64,000 nucleotides of DNA from positions 27,823,661-27,887,660 of the forward strand of contig NC_134366.1 of assembly GCF_035582795.1 (NCBI RefSeq). Reading direction: 5' to 3'. Below are positions 1-12,500 of this stretch, piece after piece. Positions within the stretch are counted from its first letter, which is position 1. Each line of letters begins with the position of its first letter. The DNA comes from Mycteria americana (taxonomy: Eukaryota; Chordata; Aves; Ciconiiformes; Ciconiidae). Under the pieces are notes generated by a model. That model worked only from the letters and a program-made list of their open reading frames with translations. It was not told where the DNA came from and ran no database searches. The position numbers were made by a program, and so were the translations under genes.

Positions 1-1044
1 GTAGGAATGGGCCTACTGATCACAAAGGACTGAGTCTCTGATCAAATCCTTGACTGCTCTGGGTGCAGGGACTATGATATAAGTAAATCAGTTCCAAAAA
101 TTTTGTGATTATATCAGTTGTCTATAAAATCAGAAAACATTTTAGCCAATGTAAGCCCTTATATAAAGCTGTGAAGTCTGGTTGCAAGTCCTGTTGCTAC
201 CTCTGCTTTATCCATATAATTATCTATAAAATTGATTTTTATCTTGCTATATACATCTCATTCCATATTCTCTTCTGTTCATTATTTAAACTCTAAACTG
301 AGATTTCTAGAACTGCTTTATTTGTTTTTACTAAAAAAATCCATAGTCATTTAGCATAAATGGAGTTGTTAGGAAATTAAGATTAAAATTGCTTTCAACT
401 TTTTATAAAACACTATGTACTGACATGCAGATTAAGGCAGAAGAGTAGGATGTATTAAAAAAAAAAAAGATAGAACAGAGTGCTGGTCTGATTTCTTGAC
501 ACTAGTGATGGCCTGGATATAACTTTTTGTTATACAGAACATATGGCATTTTATGTGACCACTCATATGACATCATTGTTTTTAACAGTTCTTTTCCTGC
601 TTCAAATAGAAAGTATAACATGAATACCCAAAAGAATTTTTATGTGTGGTTATTTCTTGACCAAAAGAAAAGGGATTTTGAGTGGGGATTTACATTCATC
701 ATTTGGAATATACATCAACTTGGTTTTGAATTTTTAACTCCATTCAAAATTCTTGCTATCTGGGGGAAACTAAATAGGTTTCCCATGAAAGAGGCAGGCT
801 CATAACTCTGAAAAGCATGTCAGTCCCCTTTGTCTGCAAATTCTCACTTTGCAAGTCAGTACATACTCAGCAGTAAGAATGAAATAATAATCAAAGTCCA
901 TTCCCCAAACTAACTAGTATGATGATCATCTCATATGATATGCAAGTAATACATGGATACTCAGCAAACAATTCAAGACTTCTTTCATGCAAACTATTGT
1001 GTTCATTACCAATATAATGCTTTTTTCCCCCATGTGTATTCTAG
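1..1044 (+). other. COL1A2: COL1A2 intron 32 (partial)
   Basis: This AT-rich intron sequence runs from the window edge to the AG acceptor at 1043-1044. The previous exon is outside the window. I see no repeat family or coding potential beyond short A and T runs. Confidence 0.8.
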
Positions 1045-1098
1045 GGTCCCCCAGGTCTGAGAGGTGATGTTGGTGCAACAGGAAGAGATGGTGCTCGT
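1045..1098 (+). CDS. COL1A2: COL1A2 exon 33
   Basis: A 54-bp exon encodes six Gly-X-Y triplets, flanked by TTCTAG and GTAAGT. It contains an Arg-Gly-Asp tripeptide (1060-1068) within Gly-Leu-Arg-Gly-Asp-Val. Confidence 0.95.
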
Positions 1099-4000
1099 GT
1101 AAGTATCTTTTGGTTCTACTTGAGTTTACCTTCCTACACCTCAGAACTTAAGTAACTAAAAAGGATGTTCAGGACTTAGATTTCCCACTGTATTGCATTT
1201 CCTCTTATATCTGCTCACTTTTCATACAAATCAATATGATTTTGTTGCCCCTTGTCCAGGGATGTTTGAATTTGGGGGCAAAGAGAAAAATGATAACTTC
1301 TTATGCACACAAGCAGAGAAATTACATCAGAGAACCTTTTATTTCTTAGACAGTTGTTCAGTGTGACATTATCCTGTTTAACTTCATGGGCTCAGCCCAG
1401 ACAGCTAATTCTAAAGGCAGCCTGCAAAGCCACACAAAATTATCATTAATTTGAGGTTTTGGCTGCCTGTCCTAGAATTCATACTTGGGAAAGAAAATAA
1501 CAGAATAGATTTTGTTTTACAAAATCGTATGTCCTTTATATTGAAAACAGCTGAAAGAAAGTCATACACCTGTCTCCAGGAGGAAAGAGAAAAAGTATTA
1601 GAAGTAGTCACTCCTGCTTACATTTTGTTAGAAATGGTGTCCTGTCTCTTGATTTATAGGGTCCCCCTGGTGCTATTGGTGCTCCTGGCCCTGCTGGCGG
1701 TGCTGGTGATCGGGTAAGTTTACTCTTTGAATGAAAAAGTGTCTTGTTTGTTTATGCATTTTACCCATGCATGAATATTTAAGATGAAGAGTTCCATAAA
1801 AAACAGCTACATCTTTCTAGTGTGCACAAGTTCTGCAAGTTTTTCAGATTTGGGAGGCAAGCATTATTGGGACTGTAGAACTATTCAGTGAAGTTTGCCA
1901 TAGCACCCCCAGCCTTTTCCTAAAAGGGCAGGGAGGGGATGCACATCTACATGGCAGTGGGTTATATGGGGAGAAGATTCTGATTTAGGCGTTTTGTGAA
2001 TTCTTCCCAGTTGAAGCTAATCTCCACAATCCTCCTCACACCATGAGGAGAGGTTTTGATATAGTGATGAACAACCACACATTAGCTCAGAATGATTCTT
2101 TATCCTGTCTGAGTATGGTTAGAAATTATTATACAGGGTGGGTCAAAATAGAAGCAATTTCAATAACACCTTCTCCATTGGAGACACGGGGTGACTCTCT
2201 ATAGGCACCTGTACTACAAGATCACCCCTGTTTTGACTGCAGTGAGGCCTTCCCCCACAATGTCATAATGTTTTCTGCCATCTGTTTTAGGGTGAAGCAG
2301 GTCCTGCTGGTCCCGCTGGTCCTGCTGGTGCCCGTGGTATCCCTGTAAGTAGCAATTCCTACAACTATTCCTGTGTCAAAGACGTGATGTTCAGAAAAAT
2401 GCCCTTTTCAAGCCCATTCTGACCAGTCCACTCTTCTTTGTCCTCTCTTTAGGGTGAACGCGGTGAGCCTGGTCCTGTAGGTCCTAGTGGATTTGCTGGA
2501 CCTCCTGTGAGTACTGTTTGCACTTTCCTCTTACTGATGCCATGCCATTCCTCTATTTCCTTTGTATGCTTTTCCAACTCCTTGTTCTGTGTGTTTTTCC
2601 GCCCATAGGGTGCAGCTGGTCAGCCTGGTGCTAAAGGCGAGCGTGGGCCTAAAGGACCTAAGGGTGAAAGTGGACCAACAGGTGCTATTGGCCCAATTGG
2701 TGCTTCTGGACCACCAGTAAGTGAACTCTGTCTTTGTAAAATGCATGGCTCTTAACTGTGCTATGCAAGCAATACACTAGCTTGAAGGCCTTGAATTTTG
2801 AAAAGGTAATTAAAAAAAGAAACAAAACTTCAAACTAGGCTGTGAGGAAAGTCACCATACTGATTTTCACACATTATATAAACTTTGTCAATCTATTTAT
2901 GTGGGCTCAGATCGTGAGTCTGGAACTGAAATGAAGAGAAAAAAAAAAAAATTTTTCAACTTGCCCTGAAGATCAGCAAAATCAGTCTATCTTGGACCAT
3001 TCAGGGGGTGATTGTGGGTAAGTTCTGAGCTGAGGATGAAGGTATCTTCGTCTCAAAGACAGGATGTGTTGTTGCAGTCTGACTTTCAGACCTAGTCATC
3101 CAGAAGCATACGTGCAAATTTGTCTGTGCACCCACTTGCACACAGGCTTTTCACGTGCTAACACCTTTATAGCCCAAAGATACATACTACTTCACATGCA
3201 TGCAGCCCATTATTGGGGAACTGGTTGAAACGATGCAGAAAGTCGGGCCCTGGTATTTCAAATACTTTAAAGTGTTGCAAGATAATACACCTTGGGGTTC
3301 TTACTGTATGCTTCTAATAGAGCCATACCAGGCCCTTGCACTACGTGGCTGTATTAGTCATACAGTGCAAACAGAGGACTTGCCATTCTTTGCCTTACTA
3401 TGTCTTTCACATTTTGACTTCCAGATTTGCTTAGATGCACGTAACATTTTTAAGGCAAATTCATTTGAATCACAAATGCCTTATGCAACTCTTCTCAGTC
3501 CTTATGATACTGATTTAAAATGTCTGTGAGAATTTACTACCCTAGTATTAGGACAGGAATTGTGGTTTTGGGCCCAGTCCTCCTTCTGTTGAAGTAAAAG
3601 TCAAAATCGCCCTTAACTTTCATGAGAGTGAGACTGAGCCCTTATTCTAAATAGGGAACATTAACAGTCTTTGCTTGATTCATCTGTCTTTTTCAATCCT
3701 TCATACATAGGGTCCTGCTGGTGCTGCTGGTCCTGCTGGCCCTCGTGGTGATGCTGGTCCTCCTGTAAGTCTTCAGGCTTTTGGCACTGACATTTTTGCT
3801 TTTCATGAAGTCATTGTTTCCTTTAAACTAAATCTTCCTTTTCACTTTTATTTTTAGGGCATGACTGGTTTCCCTGGTGCTGCTGGAAGAGTTGGTCCTC
3901 CTGGCCCTGCTGTAAGTAACTAATGGAGAAGTTCTAACGGGAGATAAGTCAGAAGTTACATTGGTTAGGGATAATCCTCATTTTTGTTATGCGGACACAA

Positions 4001-7000
4001 ATCCTAACTGCACTGGAGTCGCCTCAGATCCTTACAGGACTGGATGAGATAAGAAAAAGTCTCTTAACTGTTTAAACTCCCAGAGTGGGAGTTACGCATT
4101 TAGTTTGGTTTTTATTTTTACAATCCATCAAGCATCCCTCTGCATCTTGAGGTGCCTAACCATTTGTAAAAATCTGTGTTTCTTTTGCTTTTGTTCACTG
4201 TGAGTAACTGCATAGCCATTGATTTTGAGTGGAATAAGAAGGTCATGTGCTATTTGAAATAGAACTTTAAGGTTATCTTCTGTCCACACTTTCTAAAGTA
4301 TCTGCAGTTCCAGCCCCTGTCTCAAGTAGGGCAACCTCTCATTGTGTTGAAGACTGTGACTCCCTGCTTCTTTAATTTTCAGCCAAAAATTCTCATTTCA
4401 AATTGACATTTGTAGTTTTCTTTTCAAAGGTGTTTCCAACCTTTACCAAAGGCACTTCTTTCCTTAGATACCATACATTTAAGTATATTGTAAACCCCAG
4501 TATCCAAAGCAAATAATCCTGTTGAATTGGAAGAGGCGTTTTCTCACAGATTTTATAGTTGCAGTTAATGTCTCCAGAGCCAAATCAATATTTTCCTACC
4601 AAATTTTGCCACTTTCACCTGCACTGAGTAAAAAAAAATAAAATCTCTCAGTTCAATAATTCTACCATTTCCAGCTATCCACTGCTAACAAAAGCAGTAG
4701 AAGTTGCTGCTTCAGAACAGCTGATAACCTGTTTATTGCAAAGCACAATTTTTGTACATGGACATAAAATGAAACTTATCTCTGTTCTCCCCAGTTAATG
4801 GGTCTATATTGTAATGATATCATATTCATACTCCATCCTAGGGCATCACCGGTCCCCCTGGTCCTCCTGGCCCAGCTGGCAAAGATGGTGCTAGAGGTCT
4901 ACGTGGCGATGTTGGTCCAGTTGGCCGTACTGGTGAACAAGGTATTGCTGGCCCACCTGGTTTTGCTGGTGAGAAAGGTCCATCTGGAGAGGCTGGTGCT
5001 GCTGTAAGTTACTGAGTATCACATCTCGCTAAAAATGTTTCTCTTCATGTAAATGTTATGGCTTCTAAGGTACTTTTGGTACTTGTGAAGGGCTTTTCTC
5101 TTTTATCCATGAATTTAGGAAAGCTTTTAAGTCGATGCTCCACTGAGACTCAAGAAATGGTTTATAGACATGTTTGATAAACATGCCATAAAAAGTGAAC
5201 CTGATCTCTGGGTGAGGTTTTTCTCTCTTTTTTTTCTTGTGGTGAGTTGCATCTTTCTCTGCAAGTAGCCTAAGTGAAAGCAACAAGGCTGACTACAGAA
5301 AAAATTGCTACTTAGTCTGAGAAAGGGAATGAGAGTGTCCTGCTCTGAAATTGAGCATCATGCATGGAAAAAGGAGGAACATGTGAACCTCCATTTAGAA
5401 CAATCTCAATTCATTTCTGCATCAGAAACTAATTTGTGGGGATCACAAGGTTAAAGTTGTCTCACCCAAGGGTGGCTGAGAATTATGCAGATAAATTAAT
5501 TTTGAGTGTCTTTAGGCTTGCACATCCAGAATTACTGGCGTTTTTAAAGTCAGACACATTTCTGTCTTATGGAAGTACGTACTTGTGTGAATTACCATTC
5601 TGTTGTTTCTCAATGAAAATTTATAGAAATTTCTTCTGTGATCTGCAGAAGTTGCAGCTAAGAATGAAATCTTCAGTGTCATTGTGAAACATGTATGTTA
5701 AAATTTTGAAAGTGACAACTGAAAATTTGCCCTTTAATGCCCAGTATAAAGCAATACATTTTCTAATTTTTATGTTCTAATTCAATTTCAATTATGAAAA
5801 ACATAATTGAACTAGTAGGCCTGACTGTAAGTTAGGATAATAATTTAGGGTAATCTGTCAGGATGATTACTTACGCCAAGTTTAGCGCCACATATGCTCA
5901 AATTTCAAGGAAATGGAAAAGTCACTTAACTAAACAACCATTACCTTTCAAATGGTCAGTAGAGAGTTCTAAGGGTTGTTTGGAGATGTCACATACCACC
6001 TAGAGATCTTCTGAGGCTTTCTCAGGATCAGTGTCAGATGATCAGTCTCTTTGCTATGGAATCCCCTCACATAGTCATCTTCTCTGTACTGAATACCCCA
6101 GTTTTCATGCATCACCCACTGTTACTGAATGGGAAGGGAAAAAACATGTGTATAGTGTTGTTTAGAAACAGCATTTTCACTGGAAAACAGTTGTGAGGGG
6201 AGTATATTACATTCTTACAGACCTTTAGCTTTGGAGTTTAAAGTCTTACGGTTTGGTTACAACTTCTTCCATGCAGGAACTAGCACTGACACACATTGAG
6301 ATTCTTGGAAAGCAGTTGGTACTGTTGTAGAGCAAAACAAATGAGAAATGTGGAGGGCCATAAAAATTGATTTTTCTCTGTTAATATAAATAATATTCTC
6401 TTCATGTCATAGGGTCCTCCTGGTAGCCCAGGTCCTCAGGGTATTCTTGGTGCTCCTGGTATCCTTGGTCTGCCTGGCTCTCGGGGAGAACGTGGTCTTC
6501 CAGGCATTTCTGGAGCAACAGTGAGTATATGACTAGTTAACTGCTTTAAACAGATAAGTGTAAAGAAAGAAGTTGAGGTCTCCTCTTAAGGGAAACCAGG
6601 GAAAAGGAGATGTAGATTCTGCTGTTTCCATTGCTCCTGCAAACAGAGGATATGGACCTAACAGACTTAGAGCAATAGAAGAAATTATTGCTTGCTGCAG
6701 ACAAACAAGACTTGTGTCTGCAGGTGAGCATGTCTTTGAATGGCATCAGAGGTTTCTGATAGAAGAGGTAGAAAATTTAGAATGAAGATAATATTTGGTA
6801 TAGTTAGATATGTTTCTTATGTCCTGGATCTGTTTCACTTCCAGAATCGATTGCAGAGCAATGTTTCTCTTAGATACAGGCCAAAAGTTCTGTAAGACTG
6901 GTTTGTGTTGTATTATATTGTCACATTTTGTCACCACTTTTCCTGTATTAGGGTGAACCTGGTCCCCTGGGTGTTGCTGGTCCTCCTGGTGCCCGTGGTC

Positions 7001-9490
7001 CCTCAGGTCCTGTGGGTTCTCCTGGTCCAAATGGTGCTCCTGGTGAAGCTGGTCGTGATGTAAGCTATGTCTTATTTCTTCTTCAGGATTGCTTTTCTTT
7101 TATTCTGAGCCAAAGACAAATACACAGAAAAGATGGATGCAACTGGAGGTTTTTCTGCTAGCAAACTTGTACCTTCCGGTGTCTTCAGGGAAAATTATAG
7201 CAGGATTCTAATAGACATGGATTCCCGCCCCAAACTAGGTGACAGATTCTTCAAGGCACAAGTTGTGTCTGAAATACATCCTGGAGTCATATCAGAATCT
7301 TTTGACTTTTTACTTAATTGCCAAGAAAGATGGAGTGGGAAAAAGATTTCTTCGTTGTTGGAGCTGGGAAAAATAGTACATCCCAGGGGATAAGGCTATA
7401 GAGAAAAATATATCAGGAAAGGTTGTTATTGGCAAATTTTCTTAAGCGTCATGTTAGATGCAATATACATATCTTTCAGGGAAGTATAAAAATTGCAGTC
7501 ACTTTTACTTGAGGGATCTAGCAATTCGTGGTATTAAAGACAAAGTATTTTTTAATTTAAGACCCACTCAGAAGGCATATGAAGCACATTACACAAAATG
7601 TTGGAATTCAGTTATTGGACTTGTGCAACACTCAGCACTATTTTGGAGTCCTAAAAAACCAGATACACTTTAACATTGTGGCTGAGCTATGTAATGTTTC
7701 CCAATGTGTATTCCCTCACCATAAAATGTGGACTATGTTTGTAGGCTAAAAACACAATGGAACAAACTCTGGCCTCTGCAGCAGGTACTGCTGAACTGCA
7801 GAGATCAGTGCAGGTTAAGACATAATGGAGGACCTGAGTCCTGTGCAGAAGGGGGAATGTGGGAACACTGGAGTGGAACAATTTGCTCCCTCTAATGCCC
7901 TGCCCTATGGGTGATTACTCGAAGGACAGGACCCTGCTCCCAGTTCTTCATATAGCAGCAAATAAACTTATCCATCCAATTTAACCATCCAAGTTAGTAG
8001 TTCACGTTGAAGAAGGGTATCCATACAGTGGCTATACATGACTTACACTATAAGAACAGTTAAAGTATTAACACATTAACTTGTCTCCTGTAAGGATAAC
8101 TATATAAAGCTCTCTCTGGACCTTATCAGGGAAGCTTATTTGATAACCTGAAGCATTGTTAATACAGGACTCCTGCGAGTCCTGAGACTCACAAGATTTC
8201 AAAGAGATCAGAGAATAGTAATTTTATTTGATAAGTATTAAAAAGAAATAAACTTTCTGTTCCATGGGAATTTTCTGAAGGAAGAGGTTTGCTAGTGTAC
8301 ACAATGAAACAGTTGAAGTGAAATTAACATTCACAAAGGAAGCCATTTAAACTTGTGAAGTACCACAACAAAGTAATTTAGCTATGACTACTGTTGAAAT
8401 CCTTTTCTTGCCACTGGCATTTTTCATCTAAAAAGTATGTCTCAGTTTTACAAGAGTGCAAGCTAGATGAAGACCGCTATTGTCTTGACCTTTTCATTTA
8501 GAGAAATACAACAAAACCCCGTAATTTTCTTCTATACTGAACTTGTAAAACCTAAAATATTTGAAGACCATCTTCTTTTTCTGGGAACATTGATATATTA
8601 AAAGGATTTGAGAGTGGCATCTATAAGGAAGAGTTTGTTATCTTCAAGATTATGCTATCCCATCTCAATGTCTTCTTACTCTCATTGGGAGCAATTAGAC
8701 TGACACACAGTTCCATGTGAGATGAAGGTTGATGGAATTTAATGCTTTTTCATGGTATTTTAACAGGGCAATCCTGGAAACGATGGTCCTCCAGGCCGTG
8801 ACGGTGCTCCTGGTTTCAAGGTAACTTGTTCTTTTATTTCATAATCATGGAAGAAATATTCCAATATGTGTGAGTCACGGAGGAGTCATACTGTCTCTCC
8901 CTTTGCATTCGTTTGTTCCCAGGGTGAGCGTGGTGTTCCTGGTAACCCTGGGCCCAGTGGTGCTGTGGGTGCTCCTGGTCCTCATGGCCAAGTTGGTCCT
9001 TCTGGAAAGCCTGGAAACCGTGGTGATCCTGTAAGTTGATGAGACCTTAATTTTTTTGATTAACACAGCACTAACATTTGTCCATCATATATATACATTA
9101 TACATCAAACCCCTATAATATATGGATAATTACTTTGCTTTCTGTAGAGATGTGTTGAGCATGGAACCTTTATTAGGTATAATATACAGCAGTGACATGC
9201 ATTTTCTGTTCCTGTTTCAGGGTCCTGTTGGCGCTGTCGGTCCTGCTGGTGCTTTTGGACCAAGAGGTCTTGCTGTAAGTCTGATTTCTAAATACGTTAC
9301 CACACTGATGCAAGAGAAAACATGCTTTATTAATAAGGACTCATGACTGTGCTCAAGATATAGGCCCAAAAAGCAGTGCTTAAGGAGCTGTAAATATTTA
9401 TAGACCTAGAATCTCAATCAGCATTCTCTCTCATTCTCTCTTATCCTGAAGCTTTTGGGATTGACACTCTTCCTGGGTGTGTTAACAGGA

Positions 9491-9521
<31 letters not shown>

Positions 9522-12500
9522 CAGGGGCAACCTATGGCATAATGTAGAATGCTCATGCTTAATTTTTGCTTTGACAGTAGTACATACTTAAAGCGTTCTA
9601 TTTTATTCCTCTGACACCTATATCCCTTCCTAGGGCCCACAAGGTCCACGTGGTGAGAAAGGTGAACCTGGTGATAAGGGGCCTAGAGGTCTGCCTGGCT
9701 TGAAGGGACACAATGGATTGCAGGGTCTTCCTGGTCTTGCTGTAAGTAAATGATTTTCAGTATTTTGAATATAAAGAGCAAAAAAAGGAAATAAGGTCAC
9801 CCTAGTGTGGAATTACATACGCACAACCCAGCAGGTTGATACCACTTACTCCATTCTGCATCTTCTTTCAAAGGCCATAAGATTCTCTTTAACACTCAAC
9901 GCACTTCACATAAAATGGCAAATTTTGATATTGTCATTGATAGTTGGCTTTAGAACTGTGAGTACCATTAGTTGCCCTGAAACTTGACTGCATTTGGCTA
10001 GCACAGAATTCAAAAAGCTCTGCCTTTGTTTTAATGCTATTTCTTATTGTGGCTAGAAATTGTAAAGCCTTTGTATCACAGAGAAGCAGAATTAATTTGT
10101 AGATTTTCTTCCCTTTAAATTCTGGTATCCCCTTTAGGAATTCTGACTTTTATTTTAAAGCCTTCTCTGAAAATCTGAAGAAACAATATAGAGACTTTTA
10201 TAGGTTATCCCCTTAAACACCTCTTTACGCTCTCTCTCCTCCCTCCCCAAAACATGCCTTTATACCCCAACTCCAGTAATAAATACCATTAGCCCCAGAT
10301 TCCTATTCTCTGAGTCCAAAAACATATTTTAACTATAGCTCCCTCTTGAATCATGCTAATACAAATGTGTGCCACTGCATTTTTTTAATGACTATGCGTG
10401 TATCTTTCCCAATAGGGCCAACATGGTGATCAAGGTCCTCCTGGTAACAACGGCCCTGCTGGCCCAAGGGTATGTGAATTTAAGAGCATATTCAAATAAC
10501 TCTCCCATTCCTTTTGTGCAATATATACGTACACTCCCATTTGTATGAATCTGTATTTGTAGTGTTTTCTACTGTCATTAAACTGTTTGAGTTTCCTTTT
10601 AGGGTCCACCTGGTCCTTCTGGTCCTCCTGGTAAAGATGGTCGCAATGGTCTCCCTGGACCTATTGGCCCTGCTGGTGTGCGTGGCTCTCATGGTAGCCA
10701 AGGCCCTGCTGTGAGTATAACTTATTTTTTGCTGATGTAACACATTTATGTCACAGTTACAAGGAAATAATTTCAAAAGCCTAGCAGCTTAGGAAAAGAT
10801 GTGTTTTTATTTATTACAAAAAAAAGACTTCCAAATGTTTGTTGTTATTTAACATTACGCATTTGCCTAATAGGCCTAAACGTGAAGTCCTTGTTCATTC
10901 CTTATGGCCAGACAGGAAATACACAAAGAAGATGTGGTAGTCCTACACTGTGCATCTTCTACTGCTTGAGCCCATGGTAGTCACCACAGGGCAGGTCCAT
11001 ATGTGCTGCCTCAGATTAGAGCTGAGGGTGCTAGGAGTTGAGTAGGACTATGCACGTGTGGAAGCATTTGAGAGAACCATATGTCTAACAGAATGCCTCT
11101 TGTCTTTTGCTTTTGAAAAACTTTAGGGTCCTCCTGGTCCTCCTGGTCCCCCTGGTCCCCCTGGTCCCAATGGTGGTGGATATGAAGTTGGCTATGATGC
11201 AGAATACTACCGGGCTGATCAGCCTTCTCTCAGACCCAAGGACTATGAAGTTGATGCCACTCTGAAAACATTGAACAACCAAATCGAGACCCTGCTGACC
11301 CCAGAAGGCTCCAGAAAGAACCCAGCTCGCACTTGCCGTGACCTAAGACTTAGCCACCCAGAATGGAGCAGCGGTATGTTAGTGCCAGATATTTGCCCCT
11401 TCTGGCTCAGGGAGTACTTCCAGCTTATTAGCTTCTGTTGATGAATGGTATCCTTGCCACCCAGTGAAAATACTAAATGACCAATGAAGAAGTTCCCTCT
11501 GCTTCCACTGAAAATAGATACAAGGACATTCTGAAAAGCTCTTTATAGCTGTTGTTGCACTATTATTGCAATAATTTTTCAAAATAATACAAAAATATTT
11601 AACCCTAGCTTTCAAATACAATTTCTTATACATTAACAATCTAAAGTATGTCTTTATCCCAGTTATCACCTTAATATTGTACCTAGTTGTGATATTTGTG
11701 ACTCTCTCTGAGTTCCTATATCAAACAAGTGAATATAAACTGAATGCAAATGTTAGGCTGAGTGAACTATTGTTTGCATTTCTTTCCTCAATGGCAGGCT
11801 TCTACTGGATTGATCCTAACCAAGGCTGCTCTGCAGATGCCATTAGAGCATACTGTGACTTTGCCACTGGTGAGACTTGCATCCATGCCAACCCTGACAA
11901 TATTCCCGCTAAGAACTGGTATATCAACAAGAATCCCAAGGACAAGAAGCACGTATGGTTTGGTGAAACTATCAATGGTGGCAGCCAGGTAAGTGATCTA
12001 TGGGAGGATGATTGTTTCCTACAGTGCTGTCTGAAGAATTCCCAATTCCCTGACTCCAAGCCAGCAAACACATAAATTAAATGCTTTTAGAGGAGAAATA
12101 TGAAAAAGGGAACTACCTTTTATCTCAAGGGAACAGACCTCCAGTTCTGGTTTGGATCACAATTTGCTAAAAGGATTTCTTAGTATTGTTCTAATTTTTC
12201 TTGGTGTCTGCAAATGATCAATTCGGCATGACTAATGGCTATTGCTAAGGGAAGCCTGGACTGGAATATGGTACATTAGTATAAAGACAGTCCAGAAACT
12301 GTCTGAAAAAGTAAGAAAAACATCTTTTCTTGTTCTTTTAATTGAGATTTTTTACATATGACACTGTTCCTGGAAAGATATTTATATTACATATCACAGA
12401 TCCTGAGTGCATGCCACCGTAACATTCAGAATTGCCAGTGTAAGTAAAAACAAGAAATATGTCTACTTGCACATTAGACACTGTCCCAGCCAATTGCAAA

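Noticed and set aside
2136-2160. A TACAGGGTGGGTCAAAA stretch that resembles a mariner-type terminal repeat
   Set aside because: I found no matching inverted end nearby and no transposase remnant, so a single partial end is not enough.
11677-12075. A 132-codon continuous frame through COL1A2 exon 50
   Set aside because: Only 11798-11988 is coding. The rest is read-through of flanking intron, as shown by the acceptor GGCAG and the donor GTAAGT.
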